From positions 1,116,001-1,180,000 of the forward strand of contig CP073749.1 of NCBI GenBank assembly GCA_024398055.1: a stretch of 64,000 nt of DNA, written 5' to 3'. The notes below the pieces were generated by a model. The model worked only from the letters and a program-made list of their open reading frames with translations. It had not been told where the DNA came from and ran no database searches. The DNA is from a bacterium SCSIO 12741 (GTDB taxonomy: Bacteria > Bacteroidota > Bacteroidia > Flavobacteriales_G > Salibacteraceae). This document shows positions 55,519 through 63,293 of the stretch, piece after piece. The position numbers and the translations under genes are program-made. Every line of letters starts with the position of its first letter. Position 1 is the first letter of the stretch.

Positions 55519-55887
55519 CTAATTGCTGGTAGCATCGGGTACTCGAAAGAGTCCTGGCTTCCGGAGGTAGGCCGCAAAAACGGTTGCAGCCAGTATCAAC
55601 ATGACCACTTCGGCAGGTTTGCCCTTGTACAAATGAATGGATACGATGAATATCATGTATAGCGATAACATTGAGGTTCCATAAAGCAGGGTTTTGTTGT
55701 AGAGATACAATCCCGTGGAAAGCAGGATGTAAATTCCAGCAGTTATCATCACTGCACTACTCTCTACGATTTTTCCAGTTTGATTCGGATCCAGCAATTT
55801 GTTGAACGCATTGGGAATGTAGAATGAGGTAAGAACTACCGAAGGCAGCCAGATTAGGATGGTTTTGAGTACGTCATTGGTTTTCAT
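55519..55887 (-). CDS. DoxX-like four-helix membrane protein
   Basis: The 122-residue protein has four hydrophobic segments (ILIWLPSVVLTSFYI; AVMITAGIYILLSTGLYLY; LLYGTSMLSLYMIFIVSIHL; EVVMLILAATVFAAYL) and the small-protein pattern of DoxX-like proteins (PNAFNKLLDPNQTGKIVESS). Function is unknown. It precedes the Cys-rich HMA protein on the same strand, so a link to metal or thiol handling is conceivable. An exact -7 element just before the ATG would make its transcript almost leaderless. Confidence 0.76.
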   Translation of the reverse strand: MKTNDVLKTILIWLPSVVLTSFYIPNAFNKLLDPNQTGKIVESSAVMITAGIYILLSTGLYLYNKTLLYGTSMLSLYMIFIVSIHLYKGKPAEVVMLILAATVFAAYLRKPGLFRVPDATSN

Positions 55888-55891
55888 TTTT

Positions 55892-55899
55892 CAAAACTA
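55892..55899 (-). promoter_or_regulatory. -7 element before the DoxX-like gene
   Basis: TAGTTTTG on the minus strand matches TAnnTTTG only 5 bp upstream of the ATG at 55887, so the transcript would start at or next to the start codon. Confidence 0.35.
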
Positions 55900-56025
55900 T
55901 TTCTCGGCATCAATTGGGAACAGCATGACCGAGAAGGAATCGTGAAAAAATGCAAAGGAGGGAGAGAGAAACGAGAGGCGTGATGCGAGAATTGAGGGAG
56001 GATTGGTAGAGGTCAGAACGAGTTT

Positions 56026-56094
56026 GAGTGCGAGAACGAAGAAAATCAGATCCGAGTGATCCTCGTTCTCACTCCTCACACTCGAACCTGATTT
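56026..56094 (-). repeat. Overlapping inverted repeats downstream of tRNA-Arg
   Basis: Arms 56026-56039 and 56063-56074 (GAGTGCGAGAACGA/TCGTTCTCACTC), and arms 56043-56058 and 56079-56094 (AAATCAGATCCGAGTG and its inverse, 14 of 16 matching), interlock. Read from the tRNA on the minus strand, the second pair ends in TTTTCTT and may be the tRNA terminator. Confidence 0.55.
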
Positions 56095-56096
56095 AG

Positions 56097-56168
56097 TAGC
56101 CCCACCAGGAATCGAACCTGGATCTAAAGTTTAGGAAACTTCTATTCTATCCATTGAACTATGGGGCC
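56097..56168 (-). tRNA. tRNA-Arg, anticodon CCU
   Basis: The 72-nt minus-strand sequence folds as a full cloverleaf: acceptor GGCCCCA with TGGGGCT, D stem GTTC/GAAT, anticodon stem GAAGT/ACTTT with loop TTCCTAA, and T arm CCAGG-TTCGATT-CCTGG. The anticodon is CCT, reading AGG. The CCA end is not encoded. An exact -7 element lies about 57 bp upstream at 56225-56232. Confidence 0.95.
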
Positions 56169-56224
56169 ATTTTGATGTCCGGTAGAAATCAAAAAGGAAT
56201 TGTTCCCTCAGGAGGAAACGGCGG

Positions 56225-56232
56225 CAAATTTA
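56225..56232 (-). promoter_or_regulatory. -7 element before tRNA-Arg
   Basis: TAAATTTG on the minus strand, in the context cggcaaattta, which is nearly the same as that upstream of the act operon. The inferred transcript would start about 50 bases before the mature tRNA. Confidence 0.5.
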
Positions 56233-56282
56233 ATCATTGCCTGAAAAAATAATGGGATCAGAAATGAGAAGGAACCTTCCCT

Positions 56283-56696
56283 CTATTGGGACCAGCGATC
56301 GCTTTTTTGAATGACTTCTTTGAGTACTTCTAAATCGATGTCTTCCAGCTTTTTGATATAGAGACAACCCTTTCCTTTTTTGTGTTTTCCTAAGCGCTCA
56401 AGCATCTCTTCCTCCTCTTGCAAATTGTACATTACATAAACGGATAGATGGGCTTTGGCGGGAGATAAACCAACATTAAACCACTCAAATTCATCTCCAT
56501 TTTTCCGCTGATAGGAGTAGCTTCCAAACCCTACAATGCTTTTTCCCCACATCTTTGGGTTCTCGCCGGTAATCTCCTTCATCATTTCCAAAACGGTGAA
56601 AGCATCGGACTTTCTTTTTTCGTTTTCTACGGCATTCAAAAAAGCAGTTACGCTTGCATCGGTCTGGGCGTTTACCAGGGTTTTCTTTTGAGTCAT
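56283..56696 (-). CDS. DUF1801 (YdhG-like) protein
   Basis: The 137-residue cytosolic protein has the DUF1801 pattern: TDASVTAFLNAVENEKRKSD at the N-terminus, then MWGKSIVGFGSYSYQRKNGD, WFNVGLSPAKAHLSVYVM and GCLYIKKLEDIDLEVLKEVI. Members share a frataxin-like fold, and their role is not settled. ATG at 56696 is preferred over the TTG two codons upstream. There is no operon partner; the tRNA gene lies downstream. Confidence 0.88.
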   Translation of the reverse strand: MTQKKTLVNAQTDASVTAFLNAVENEKRKSDAFTVLEMMKEITGENPKMWGKSIVGFGSYSYQRKNGDEFEWFNVGLSPAKAHLSVYVMYNLQEEEEMLERLGKHKKGKGCLYIKKLEDIDLEVLKEVIQKSDRWSQ

Positions 56697-56756
56697 GACC
56701 AAGAGAGTTATCCTCTAAAGATAGCCAAATAAGAAATGATACTAACCAGTGGGTAT

Positions 56757-57407
56757 CTACAGCTCGGTAAGATCGAACTCGATGGATTGATACTTCTTTT
56801 TATCCGTATCGAGATACAGGGTAAGGATCTTTTCACGAAAAAGAAAGCCATCGGAATGAGGCGGGGAGTAATCCAATCTCTCTTCCAGAATAGCTCCCCA
56901 GAATACCTTGGATTTCAGCTTAATCTCAAGCCTCTTTCCCGTATGGTAATTCATTACCTCCATCATGGGCTTGAAGGTGACCGTATCCCAATACAAATTC
57001 ATAAACAGGGTTTGATTCGTATCAATCAAATATCCATCTGCTATTTGAGCAGTATCTTCCGCTCTTAAGGGTGCCAAAATGGTCGCAAAACAATAGGTCC
57101 CACAACCCATGGTCAAGCCTACAAACTCCTCATTTTTCCATTCCATCGTGGGAATGGAGGGTATGTATTTATCGGTACACTCAAACGAGCACCAGGAGGG
57201 TAGTGTTTTGCTCACGTTGGCATTACCATATTCAATATCCACTCGTCCACTTCGATTGACGTATCTTACGTAGACATCGTCTAGGTTAGTCGTATCTGGA
57301 ATATAGTTGAGTACATTACAGGTATCCAAACCCCAAATATTGTCCTCTTGGGAATGAGCTAAAACCCCTAAACCGATCAGGGCACAAAAACAAATCAAAT
57401 GGCGCAT
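56757..57407 (-). CDS. Exported protein of unknown function
   Basis: I do not recognise this family. ATG at 57407 gives a signal peptide ending in LGVLAHSQ; the reading frame itself extends upstream to a TTG. The mature part (about 195 residues) is beta-rich with several cysteines (DTCNVLNYIP, SWCSFECTDKY, GCGTYCFATI), suggesting disulfides in the periplasm. It starts 46 bp after metG with no terminator between, so it may be the second gene of a metG transcript. Confidence 0.7.
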   Translation of the reverse strand: MRHLICFCALIGLGVLAHSQEDNIWGLDTCNVLNYIPDTTNLDDVYVRYVNRSGRVDIEYGNANVSKTLPSWCSFECTDKYIPSIPTMEWKNEEFVGLTMGCGTYCFATILAPLRAEDTAQIADGYLIDTNQTLFMNLYWDTVTFKPMMEVMNYHTGKRLEIKLKSKVFWGAILEERLDYSPPHSDGFLFREKILTLYLDTDKKKYQSIEFDLTEL

Positions 57408-57453
57408 ACGAAGGGCCAACGAATGAAGGGTCGTGTTAGTATGCAAAAAAGAA

Positions 57454-59472
57454 TTATCTCACTTCTGACCCACTGTCCATAGTAGATTCAGGTGAAACAA
57501 ATGCCAATTTACCATCCTTATCTTCAGCCATAAGAATCATTCCCTGAGATTCCACACCACGAATCTTGCGAGGATGTAGATTGAGCAAAACGCTTACTTG
57601 CTTACCTACTATCTCTTCGGGTTTATAAAACTCGGCAATCCCAGAAACCACGGTTCTCTTATCCAAACCGGTGTCTACTAATAGCTTGAGCAGCTTATTA
57701 GCCTTGGGTACTTTCTCGGCTTCCAAAATGGTTCCAACCCGGATATCCATTTGTTGGAAGGTTTCAAAATCAACGGCTTCCTTTTGAGGTTCGTGGGCCG
57801 TTTCTGGCTGAGCCTTGCTGGCTTCTAATTTGGCCATCTGCTCTTCCATTTGAGCATCTTCTACCTTTTGGAATAACAATCCAGCCTTTTCGATTTTTCC
57901 TTCTTCGGCTTGAAATACACCTTGCAATTTTTCCGCTGTAGAAGGGAGGAAAGGAATAAAAATAGTACCCAATTCCCGGGTCACTTCCAAAGCGATGGAC
58001 AAGATTGTAGCGGTCCGGTCTGGATCGGTTTTTATCTTTTTCCAAGGCTCTTCATCGGCCAGGTATTTATTTCCTAATCGAGCCAGGTTCATTGCCTCGG
58101 CCTGTGCTTCTCGGAACTTCAAGCTGTTAAGCAATTCCTCGGTTCGGGTTTTTATTTTCGGAATCTCAGCCAATACTTCCTGATCGTATTCGCTAAGCTC
58201 ACCTCTTGCCGGAATTTCTCCATCGTAATATTTGTGGGTAAGCACCACAGAACGATTCACGAAGTTTCCTAAGATGGCTACCAATTCGTTATTTACACGG
58301 GCCTGGTAGTCCTTCCAGGTAAATTCACTGTCCTTGGATTCCGGAGCAATGGAAGTGAGAACGTAACGTAGCTCATCCTGCTTTCCAGGAAAATCCTTGA
58401 GGTATTCAGGTAACCAAATGGCCCAGTTTCGAGAGGTCGAAATTTTATCGCCCTCCAGGTTCAAAAACTCATTGGCAGGTACATTAATTGGTAGGTTTAG
58501 CTCGCCATGGGCCTTGAGCAAAATCGGGAAAATGATGCAATGGAATACAATGTTATCTTTCCCAATAAAGTGCATCATCGCTGTATCGTCTCCAGACCAG
58601 TATTCCTTCCAGTCTTTTCCATGATCAGCTGCCCACTGACGAGTAGCTGAGATATATCCGATAGGAGCGTCAAGCCATACGTAAAGTACTTTTCCATCTC
58701 CTCCTTTAACCGGAACTTTTACTCCCCAATCCAGGTCACGTGTCATGGCACGAGGCTGCAATCCTCCATCAATCCAGCTTTTACACTGACCGAGAACCTG
58801 ATTTCTCCAGGTTTTGGGATCGTGGTGTTCTTTTCCGTCTAATGTTCCCTCTTCGATCCAGGACCTCAACCAAGCTTCGTGATCTTGCATAGGGAGGTAC
58901 CAATGGGAGGTATCTTTTAGGACGGGGGTGGCACCGCTTAGTGTGCTTACGGGGTTGATCAGCTCTAAGGGGCTTAGGGATGTTCCGCAGTTTTCACACT
59001 GGTCGCCGTATGCTCGGTCTGAACCGCAATTAGGGCAGGTTCCCTGCACGTATCTATCGGCTAAGAATTGCTTGTGCTCTTCGTCGTAAAACTGCTGTCC
59101 TTCCCGAATTTCGAAAACACCTTTTTCCTCCAACACCTTGAAATACTCTTGGGCTGTTTCGTGGTGCAACGGACTTGTGGTACGGTGATAAATGTCGAAA
59201 TCGATGCCAAAATCCTTGAACGCATCTCTGTTGATGGCGTGGTATTTATCAACGATTTCCTGGGGTAAAATACCCTCTTTTTTGGCACGTAAAGTGATCG
59301 CAGCCCCGTGTTCATCCGAGCCACAGATAAAGGCTACCTCTTTGCCTTGCATTCGCAGGTGCCTAACATAGATATCGGCAGGCAAGTAGGCACCGGCCAA
59401 ATGTCCAATGTGTAAGGGTCCATTAGCGTAAGGAAGCGCAGAGGTAATGAGGTATCGGCTGTAATTTTTCAT
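57454..59472 (-). CDS. metG: Methionyl-tRNA synthetase
   Basis: This enzyme charges tRNA with methionine. ATG at 59472 starts directly before the conserved [20 protein letters not shown] (HIGH motif); the longer frame reaches into the divergent gene. The 672-residue protein has a zinc knuckle (CPNCG and CENCG), GSDEHGAAI, and the KMSKS-equivalent [10 protein letters not shown]-terminal EMAP/Trbp111-type tRNA-binding domain (about 565-672, [20 protein letters not shown]) explains the length. It diverges from the S66 peptidase gene across 45 bp. Confidence 0.97.
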   Translation of the reverse strand: MKNYSRYLITSALPYANGPLHIGHLAGAYLPADIYVRHLRMQGKEVAFICGSDEHGAAITLRAKKEGILPQEIVDKYHAINRDAFKDFGIDFDIYHRTTSPLHHETAQEYFKVLEEKGVFEIREGQQFYDEEHKQFLADRYVQGTCPNCGSDRAYGDQCENCGTSLSPLELINPVSTLSGATPVLKDTSHWYLPMQDHEAWLRSWIEEGTLDGKEHHDPKTWRNQVLGQCKSWIDGGLQPRAMTRDLDWGVKVPVKGGDGKVLYVWLDAPIGYISATRQWAADHGKDWKEYWSGDDTAMMHFIGKDNIVFHCIIFPILLKAHGELNLPINVPANEFLNLEGDKISTSRNWAIWLPEYLKDFPGKQDELRYVLTSIAPESKDSEFTWKDYQARVNNELVAILGNFVNRSVVLTHKYYDGEIPARGELSEYDQEVLAEIPKIKTRTEELLNSLKFREAQAEAMNLARLGNKYLADEEPWKKIKTDPDRTATILSIALEVTRELGTIFIPFLPSTAEKLQGVFQAEEGKIEKAGLLFQKVEDAQMEEQMAKLEASKAQPETAHEPQKEAVDFETFQQMDIRVGTILEAEKVPKANKLLKLLVDTGLDKRTVVSGIAEFYKPEEIVGKQVSVLLNLHPRKIRGVESQGMILMAEDKDGKLAFVSPESTMDSGSEVR

Positions 59473-59508
59473 TAGGGCTATTTTTCTACTTTTATCCGCA
59501 AAAGGCTG

Positions 59509-59516
59509 CAAAGATA
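59509..59516 (-). promoter_or_regulatory. -7 element before metG
   Basis: TATCTTTG on the minus strand exactly matches TAnnTTTG, 36 bp upstream of the metG ATG at 59472, and it abuts the start of the divergent S66 gene. Confidence 0.45.
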
Positions 59517-59517
59517 G

Positions 59518-60435
59518 ATGGATCAAATGATAATTCCCCCTTTTCTAAAAACCGGTGATAAGGTTGCTATTGTCAACCCCGGAAAGGTGCTTCCAAAGGA
59601 GGCCTTGACCCAAGCCATTACGCTTCTCGAGGAATGGGGATTAACGGTTGTTCCCGGAGCTCATGTCCTCGAAAAACACAACCAATTTGCCGGGCGAGAC
59701 GAACAGCGGTTATTCGATTTTCAAAAAGCCTTAAGCGATCCTGATATCCAAGCCATCTTTTGTGCCCGCGGTGGATATGGGTCCGTTCGAATTATTGATC
59801 AATTGGACTTCACTTCATTTCTCGATCATCCAAAATGGATAATCGGCTACAGCGATATCACGGTTTTTCATACCCATCTTAATCGCAACCATCGCACAGC
59901 GACCATTCACGGTCCAATGCCACTCGAATTTAAGGATCGAGACAAACGAAAAGAGGCGCTTGAACAACTCCAATCGATGCTCTTTGGAAAACCTGCTACC
60001 ATCCAAATCGATGGACATCCTTTTAATCGATCTGGCGAAGCGGAAGGTGAATTAGTAGGAGGAAACCTCTCGGTTTTGGCGGGATTAAGCGGAACCAATT
60101 CGGATTTGGAAACAGATGGAAAAATCCTTTTTCTCGAAGACTTGTGTGAAGAACTGTATCACCTGGATAGGATGATGTTTACGCTCAAGAAATCCGGAAA
60201 GCTCAAAAACTTACAAGGCTTAATCATAGGAGGTTTCACAGACATGACGGACGTTTCAGGATGGTTTAAAGGAGAAGCCTACGATATTATTCAAGAGCAC
60301 TTATCCGATTACAATTACCCAGTAGCCTATCGTTTCCCAACCGGACATATCCATCGAAACTACCCAATAATCAACGGCGGACGCTATCGTTTAGAGGTTT
60401 CTTCTTTAGAAACAAGATTAGGTTATCAATTTTAA
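59518..60435 (+). CDS. LD-carboxypeptidase, peptidase family S66
   Basis: S66 enzymes cut the L,D bond of murein tetrapeptides during cell-wall recycling. The 305-residue protein has the family start [29 protein letters not shown], the catalytic serine in [12 protein letters not shown] (about residue 110), the acidic residue in [17 protein letters not shown] (about 206) and the histidine in [12 protein letters not shown]. There is no signal peptide, as in cytosolic LdcA. It diverges from metG. Confidence 0.92.
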   Translation: MDQMIIPPFLKTGDKVAIVNPGKVLPKEALTQAITLLEEWGLTVVPGAHVLEKHNQFAGRDEQRLFDFQKALSDPDIQAIFCARGGYGSVRIIDQLDFTSFLDHPKWIIGYSDITVFHTHLNRNHRTATIHGPMPLEFKDRDKRKEALEQLQSMLFGKPATIQIDGHPFNRSGEAEGELVGGNLSVLAGLSGTNSDLETDGKILFLEDLCEELYHLDRMMFTLKKSGKLKNLQGLIIGGFTDMTDVSGWFKGEAYDIIQEHLSDYNYPVAYRFPTGHIHRNYPIINGGRYRLEVSSLETRLGYQF

Positions 60436-60479
60436 GGGTAAACTCAGAGCTCAGATGGCTTTCGGGATCGTTTTCCACC

Positions 60480-60887
60480 TCAGGTAGAATGAATTTCAGA
60501 TCGCAGTAGTCTAAAGTCTGTTAATCCATAAACCAACTGAAGAAGTACTGCTATAGCGCCGGCAGCGTCCAATGAATCTGATCCAAAATCTTTGGCATAA
60601 CAAAGTATTCCTTCCCACTCATACTTGAAAAACTCATTATACAAATTGAGACTTTTGAATATTTCGTACTCCGAAACTTGATTCGGATCATCTAAGTCGA
60701 AGGGCACATAAACGACTAAGCCAAAATTATCAGCCGGAAATTCGGGTCTCTCTATGCTCATGGGATGGATCACCTGAAGAGCCACATCAGACCCTATGCA
60801 AAAATCCAAAATGTAATGATCATTGAAAGGCCCATATTGACTAATTACCTTATCTAACTGGACCTTTATGGGATTCAGAACACTCAT
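60480..60887 (-). CDS. Small cytosolic protein of unknown function
   Basis: I do not recognise this 135-residue protein. It has no signal peptide or membrane helix. Features are an N-terminal amphipathic segment (IKVQLDKVISQYGPFNDHYI), VVYVPFDLDDPNQVSEYEIF, a Trp-containing centre (YEWEGILCYAKDF) and a hydrophobic C-terminal helix (GAIAVLLQLVYGLTDFRLL). By eye it is richer in A and T than its neighbours. Acidic, solitary proteins of this size sometimes turn out to be immunity proteins, but no toxin gene is nearby and the idea is only a guess. Confidence 0.6.
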   Translation of the reverse strand: MSVLNPIKVQLDKVISQYGPFNDHYILDFCIGSDVALQVIHPMSIERPEFPADNFGLVVYVPFDLDDPNQVSEYEIFKSLNLYNEFFKYEWEGILCYAKDFGSDSLDAAGAIAVLLQLVYGLTDFRLLRSEIHST

Positions 60888-60971
60888 TAATTGATTGGTA
60901 ATTGGTCAAGAATGTGTGCAGATTAGCATGGAATTTCTAAAGCTTAATCAGATCCTACAGATCAGACTGCC

Positions 60972-61865
60972 TTAGTTTTTCACCCCGGCATGCTTCAAGA
61001 AGCGATCGTACTCTTTCTGAACCATTTCGGATTCAGGAGCAAGAGCAATTGCCTTTTCATAGTGGGTTACCGCATCCATGTACAAGCCGTTGATTTTGTA
61101 GAACTCAGCCAAAAGAGCATGGTACAATGGAGAATCAGGATCAGCTTCCTTATTGATCTCGGCCAGGTCTTTTTCAATCTGAACCATCTCCTCACCAGTA
61201 GGAATTCGAAGAATCAATTCACGGGACTTTTTGTTGTCCGCATCGGTTACAACCAACTTGTAAATCGCATCTTCTTCAAACTCAATAGTAGATAAGTCCA
61301 CGGCAGCCACGGTTTCTTTTACATCAAGGGTAATTACAGACTCATCAAACAAATTGAAGATCTCCACCTTGTAGCTTTCTGAAGGACTCTTGGCATCCCA
61401 CTTAACCGAGGTCATTCGATTTAGGATATACGTGGTTTCTGGCGAGTACACTTTGATGTCGTAATTATCCACCGAGCGCTCAACCGAACCCGTGATACTC
61501 ATGTTCGCCGTTCGCGAATCGTCAGTACCTTGCATTTCATTCATCACATAAGTCAGGTAGCGCTGCGCCAAGGATGAATTATCGGCCTCAAAATTTCCAG
61601 CCGCATCGTTAAGTGTATAAATCCCTGTTTTGTGTAAGTTGAAGGATTGTCCACTGGCGTGCATCAATTGCAGGGAGCCACCTTCGGCTACCATAATCTT
61701 CGCATCCGACGGGAGTTCGGTTCCCGGTCCAATGGGTTGAAAAGTTCCTTCTTTTTGTACGGCATTGTCACCTTTTACAGACAATACTTTAAAACTGCTT
61801 GATTGGGCCCACAGGGCTGGGCTTAACAGAAAAATCAGCAGACTGAGCAGCAAATTCTTTTTCAT
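60972..61865 (-). CDS. Exported FecR-like/TPR protein
   Basis: The 297-residue protein has a signal peptide ending in SPALWAQ. Residues 24-90 form a FecR-like beta domain (FKVLSVKGDNAVQKEG, LPSDAKIMVAEGGSLQLMHA, FNLHKTGIYTL), a central Ig-like part follows (VEIFNLFDESVITLDVK, IYKLVVTDADNKKS), and the C-terminal 60 residues are a TPR-type helical pair (YHALLAEFYKINGLYMDAVT). It is not a membrane anti-sigma factor, because the cytoplasmic part and membrane helix are absent. It is divergent from the CHASE2 gene across a 138-bp shared spacer, which suggests a common sensing function. Confidence 0.83.
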   Translation of the reverse strand: MKKNLLLSLLIFLLSPALWAQSSSFKVLSVKGDNAVQKEGTFQPIGPGTELPSDAKIMVAEGGSLQLMHASGQSFNLHKTGIYTLNDAAGNFEADNSSLAQRYLTYVMNEMQGTDDSRTANMSITGSVERSVDNYDIKVYSPETTYILNRMTSVKWDAKSPSESYKVEIFNLFDESVITLDVKETVAAVDLSTIEFEEDAIYKLVVTDADNKKSRELILRIPTGEEMVQIEKDLAEINKEADPDSPLYHALLAEFYKINGLYMDAVTHYEKAIALAPESEMVQKEYDRFLKHAGVKN

Positions 61866-61887
61866 GGTTACTCCGCGTTTGTTAGAG

Positions 61888-61895
61888 CAAAATTA
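61888..61895 (-). promoter_or_regulatory. -7 element before the FecR-like gene
   Basis: TAATTTTG on the minus strand matches TAnnTTTG exactly, 23 bp before the ATG at 61865. ATTG lies 22 bp further upstream (61918-61921), a weak -33 candidate. Confidence 0.45.
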
Positions 61896-62003
61896 CTCCA
61901 TTTCTTAAAATTACTAACAATTGCCCATAAATACTCGGTTTTTAACTGCTTTATTTTTAGGGATTTATTTTTCTTTGAATGGAGTAATTCTTCGACCTAA
62001 TAC

Positions 62004-63236
62004 ATGAAATATCTTTTTCGTCTCGATAGCCTTATCTGCACGAGTATTCTCCTCGGAGTAGTCGTACTGCTGTCAAATTTGAATTTTAACGTAGAGGTGT
62101 TCGACCCGGTAGCCAAGGCTTTCGAGGATTTTGAGATTTCGGATGTGGTCTTCACACAGCCCAAAGAAAACGACAGAAATCAGGCAACCCTGCGACCTAA
62201 ACCGGAGGCCGATACCAGCATCGTACTGGTTAACATCGGAATGCTCGATCGCGGACAAATAGCGAAACAAATCGACGTACTCAACAAGCATGAACCGGCT
62301 ATAATCGCGATTGATGCCTTTTTCAGGAAGGAAAAGGATCCCATGAAGGATTTTCCACTGGCCATGGCTCTGGCTAACGTTAAGAACCTGGTTTTGGTTA
62401 GTGAATTACATCATATCGATTCAGGATATGCCTGCTTTGATTCCCTTTCCCTTTCCAACCCAATTTTCAATGAAAAAGCCAACAACGGATTTGCCAATGT
62501 GGTAGCCAGCTCGGGAACCCAGGGATTCAGAACCGTAAAGAAGTTCTCTCCTGTAGAATGTTTAGGTGATAGCAGCTACCCTAATTTCTCTACTAAGATT
62601 GCTCAGCTTTATGACCCTGAAGCTTATGAAAAACTAATAAAACGAGGCAACGAAGAGGAAGTAATCAACTGGCGGGGGCACTACAGTAATTTCTACGCTC
62701 TGGATGCTGAAGACGTAATGAATGAAAAATACGACCTAAGCTTCATCAAGGGCAAAATTGTTTTGATGGGTTATATGGGCGTTCCCATGGGCAATTACGA
62801 CCTGGTCGATATATTCTATACTCCCCAAAACCATCGCGTTGCCGGGCGTTCTTATCCGGACACCTACGGAGTTGTTGTTCATGCCAATATTATCTCCATG
62901 ATTCTTCATGGGAACTACCTGCACGAAGCTCCTGAATGGGTGAACTGGGTACTCATATTCATTATTGTTTACCTCAATATTTGCTTCTTCATTTTCGTGG
63001 CTGAGCATAAAAAAATCTACTACGATTTGATCACTAAATCGGTGCAGATTTTGGAAATGATGCTTCTTATGTTCCTGATCGTAATTCTGATGCTGAAGTT
63101 TGAATTCAAATTCCATTTGTCAACGTTGATTGTTGCCATTTTCTTCTCAGGAGACTTCACCGAACTCTACATGGGATCCCTCAAACCCATTACGCTAAAA
63201 CTACTGCGCAAACTCGGCTTCGGCACTCAGGAATAA
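62004..63236 (+). CDS. CHASE2-domain membrane protein without an output domain
   Basis: CHASE2 is an extracytoplasmic sensor domain normally fused to a kinase, cyclase or similar output. The 410-residue protein has a first membrane helix (ICTSILLGVVVLLSN, about 11-25), the CHASE2 domain to about residue 310 (VNIGMLDRGQIAKQIDVLNK, IIAIDAFFRKEKDP, FIKGKIVLMGYMG, YGVVVHANIISMILHGNYL), and three more membrane helices (about 312-333, 347-366, 372-390). It stops after a short basic tail, so nothing can act as an output. It is divergent from the FecR-like/TPR gene, and ispG starts 57 bp downstream. Confidence 0.87.
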   Translation: MKYLFRLDSLICTSILLGVVVLLSNLNFNVEVFDPVAKAFEDFEISDVVFTQPKENDRNQATLRPKPEADTSIVLVNIGMLDRGQIAKQIDVLNKHEPAIIAIDAFFRKEKDPMKDFPLAMALANVKNLVLVSELHHIDSGYACFDSLSLSNPIFNEKANNGFANVVASSGTQGFRTVKKFSPVECLGDSSYPNFSTKIAQLYDPEAYEKLIKRGNEEEVINWRGHYSNFYALDAEDVMNEKYDLSFIKGKIVLMGYMGVPMGNYDLVDIFYTPQNHRVAGRSYPDTYGVVVHANIISMILHGNYLHEAPEWVNWVLIFIIVYLNICFFIFVAEHKKIYYDLITKSVQILEMMLLMFLIVILMLKFEFKFHLSTLIVAIFFSGDFTELYMGSLKPITLKLLRKLGFGTQE

Positions 63237-63278
63237 ACTTTTACGCCCTCCAGGTGTAATTAGGGCAGCTGAAGTCTC

Positions 63279-63286
63279 TATTTTTG
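63279..63286 (+). promoter_or_regulatory. -7 element before ispG
   Basis: TATTTTTG exactly matches TAnnTTTG only 7 bp before the ATG at 63294, so an ispG transcript from it would be nearly leaderless. Confidence 0.4.
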
Positions 63287-63293
63287 CCGAATC

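Noticed and set aside
60972-61865. FecR-type anti-sigma factor for iron uptake
   Set aside because: The protein is wholly exported, without an inner cytoplasmic part, and no sigma factor or TonB receptor gene is nearby.
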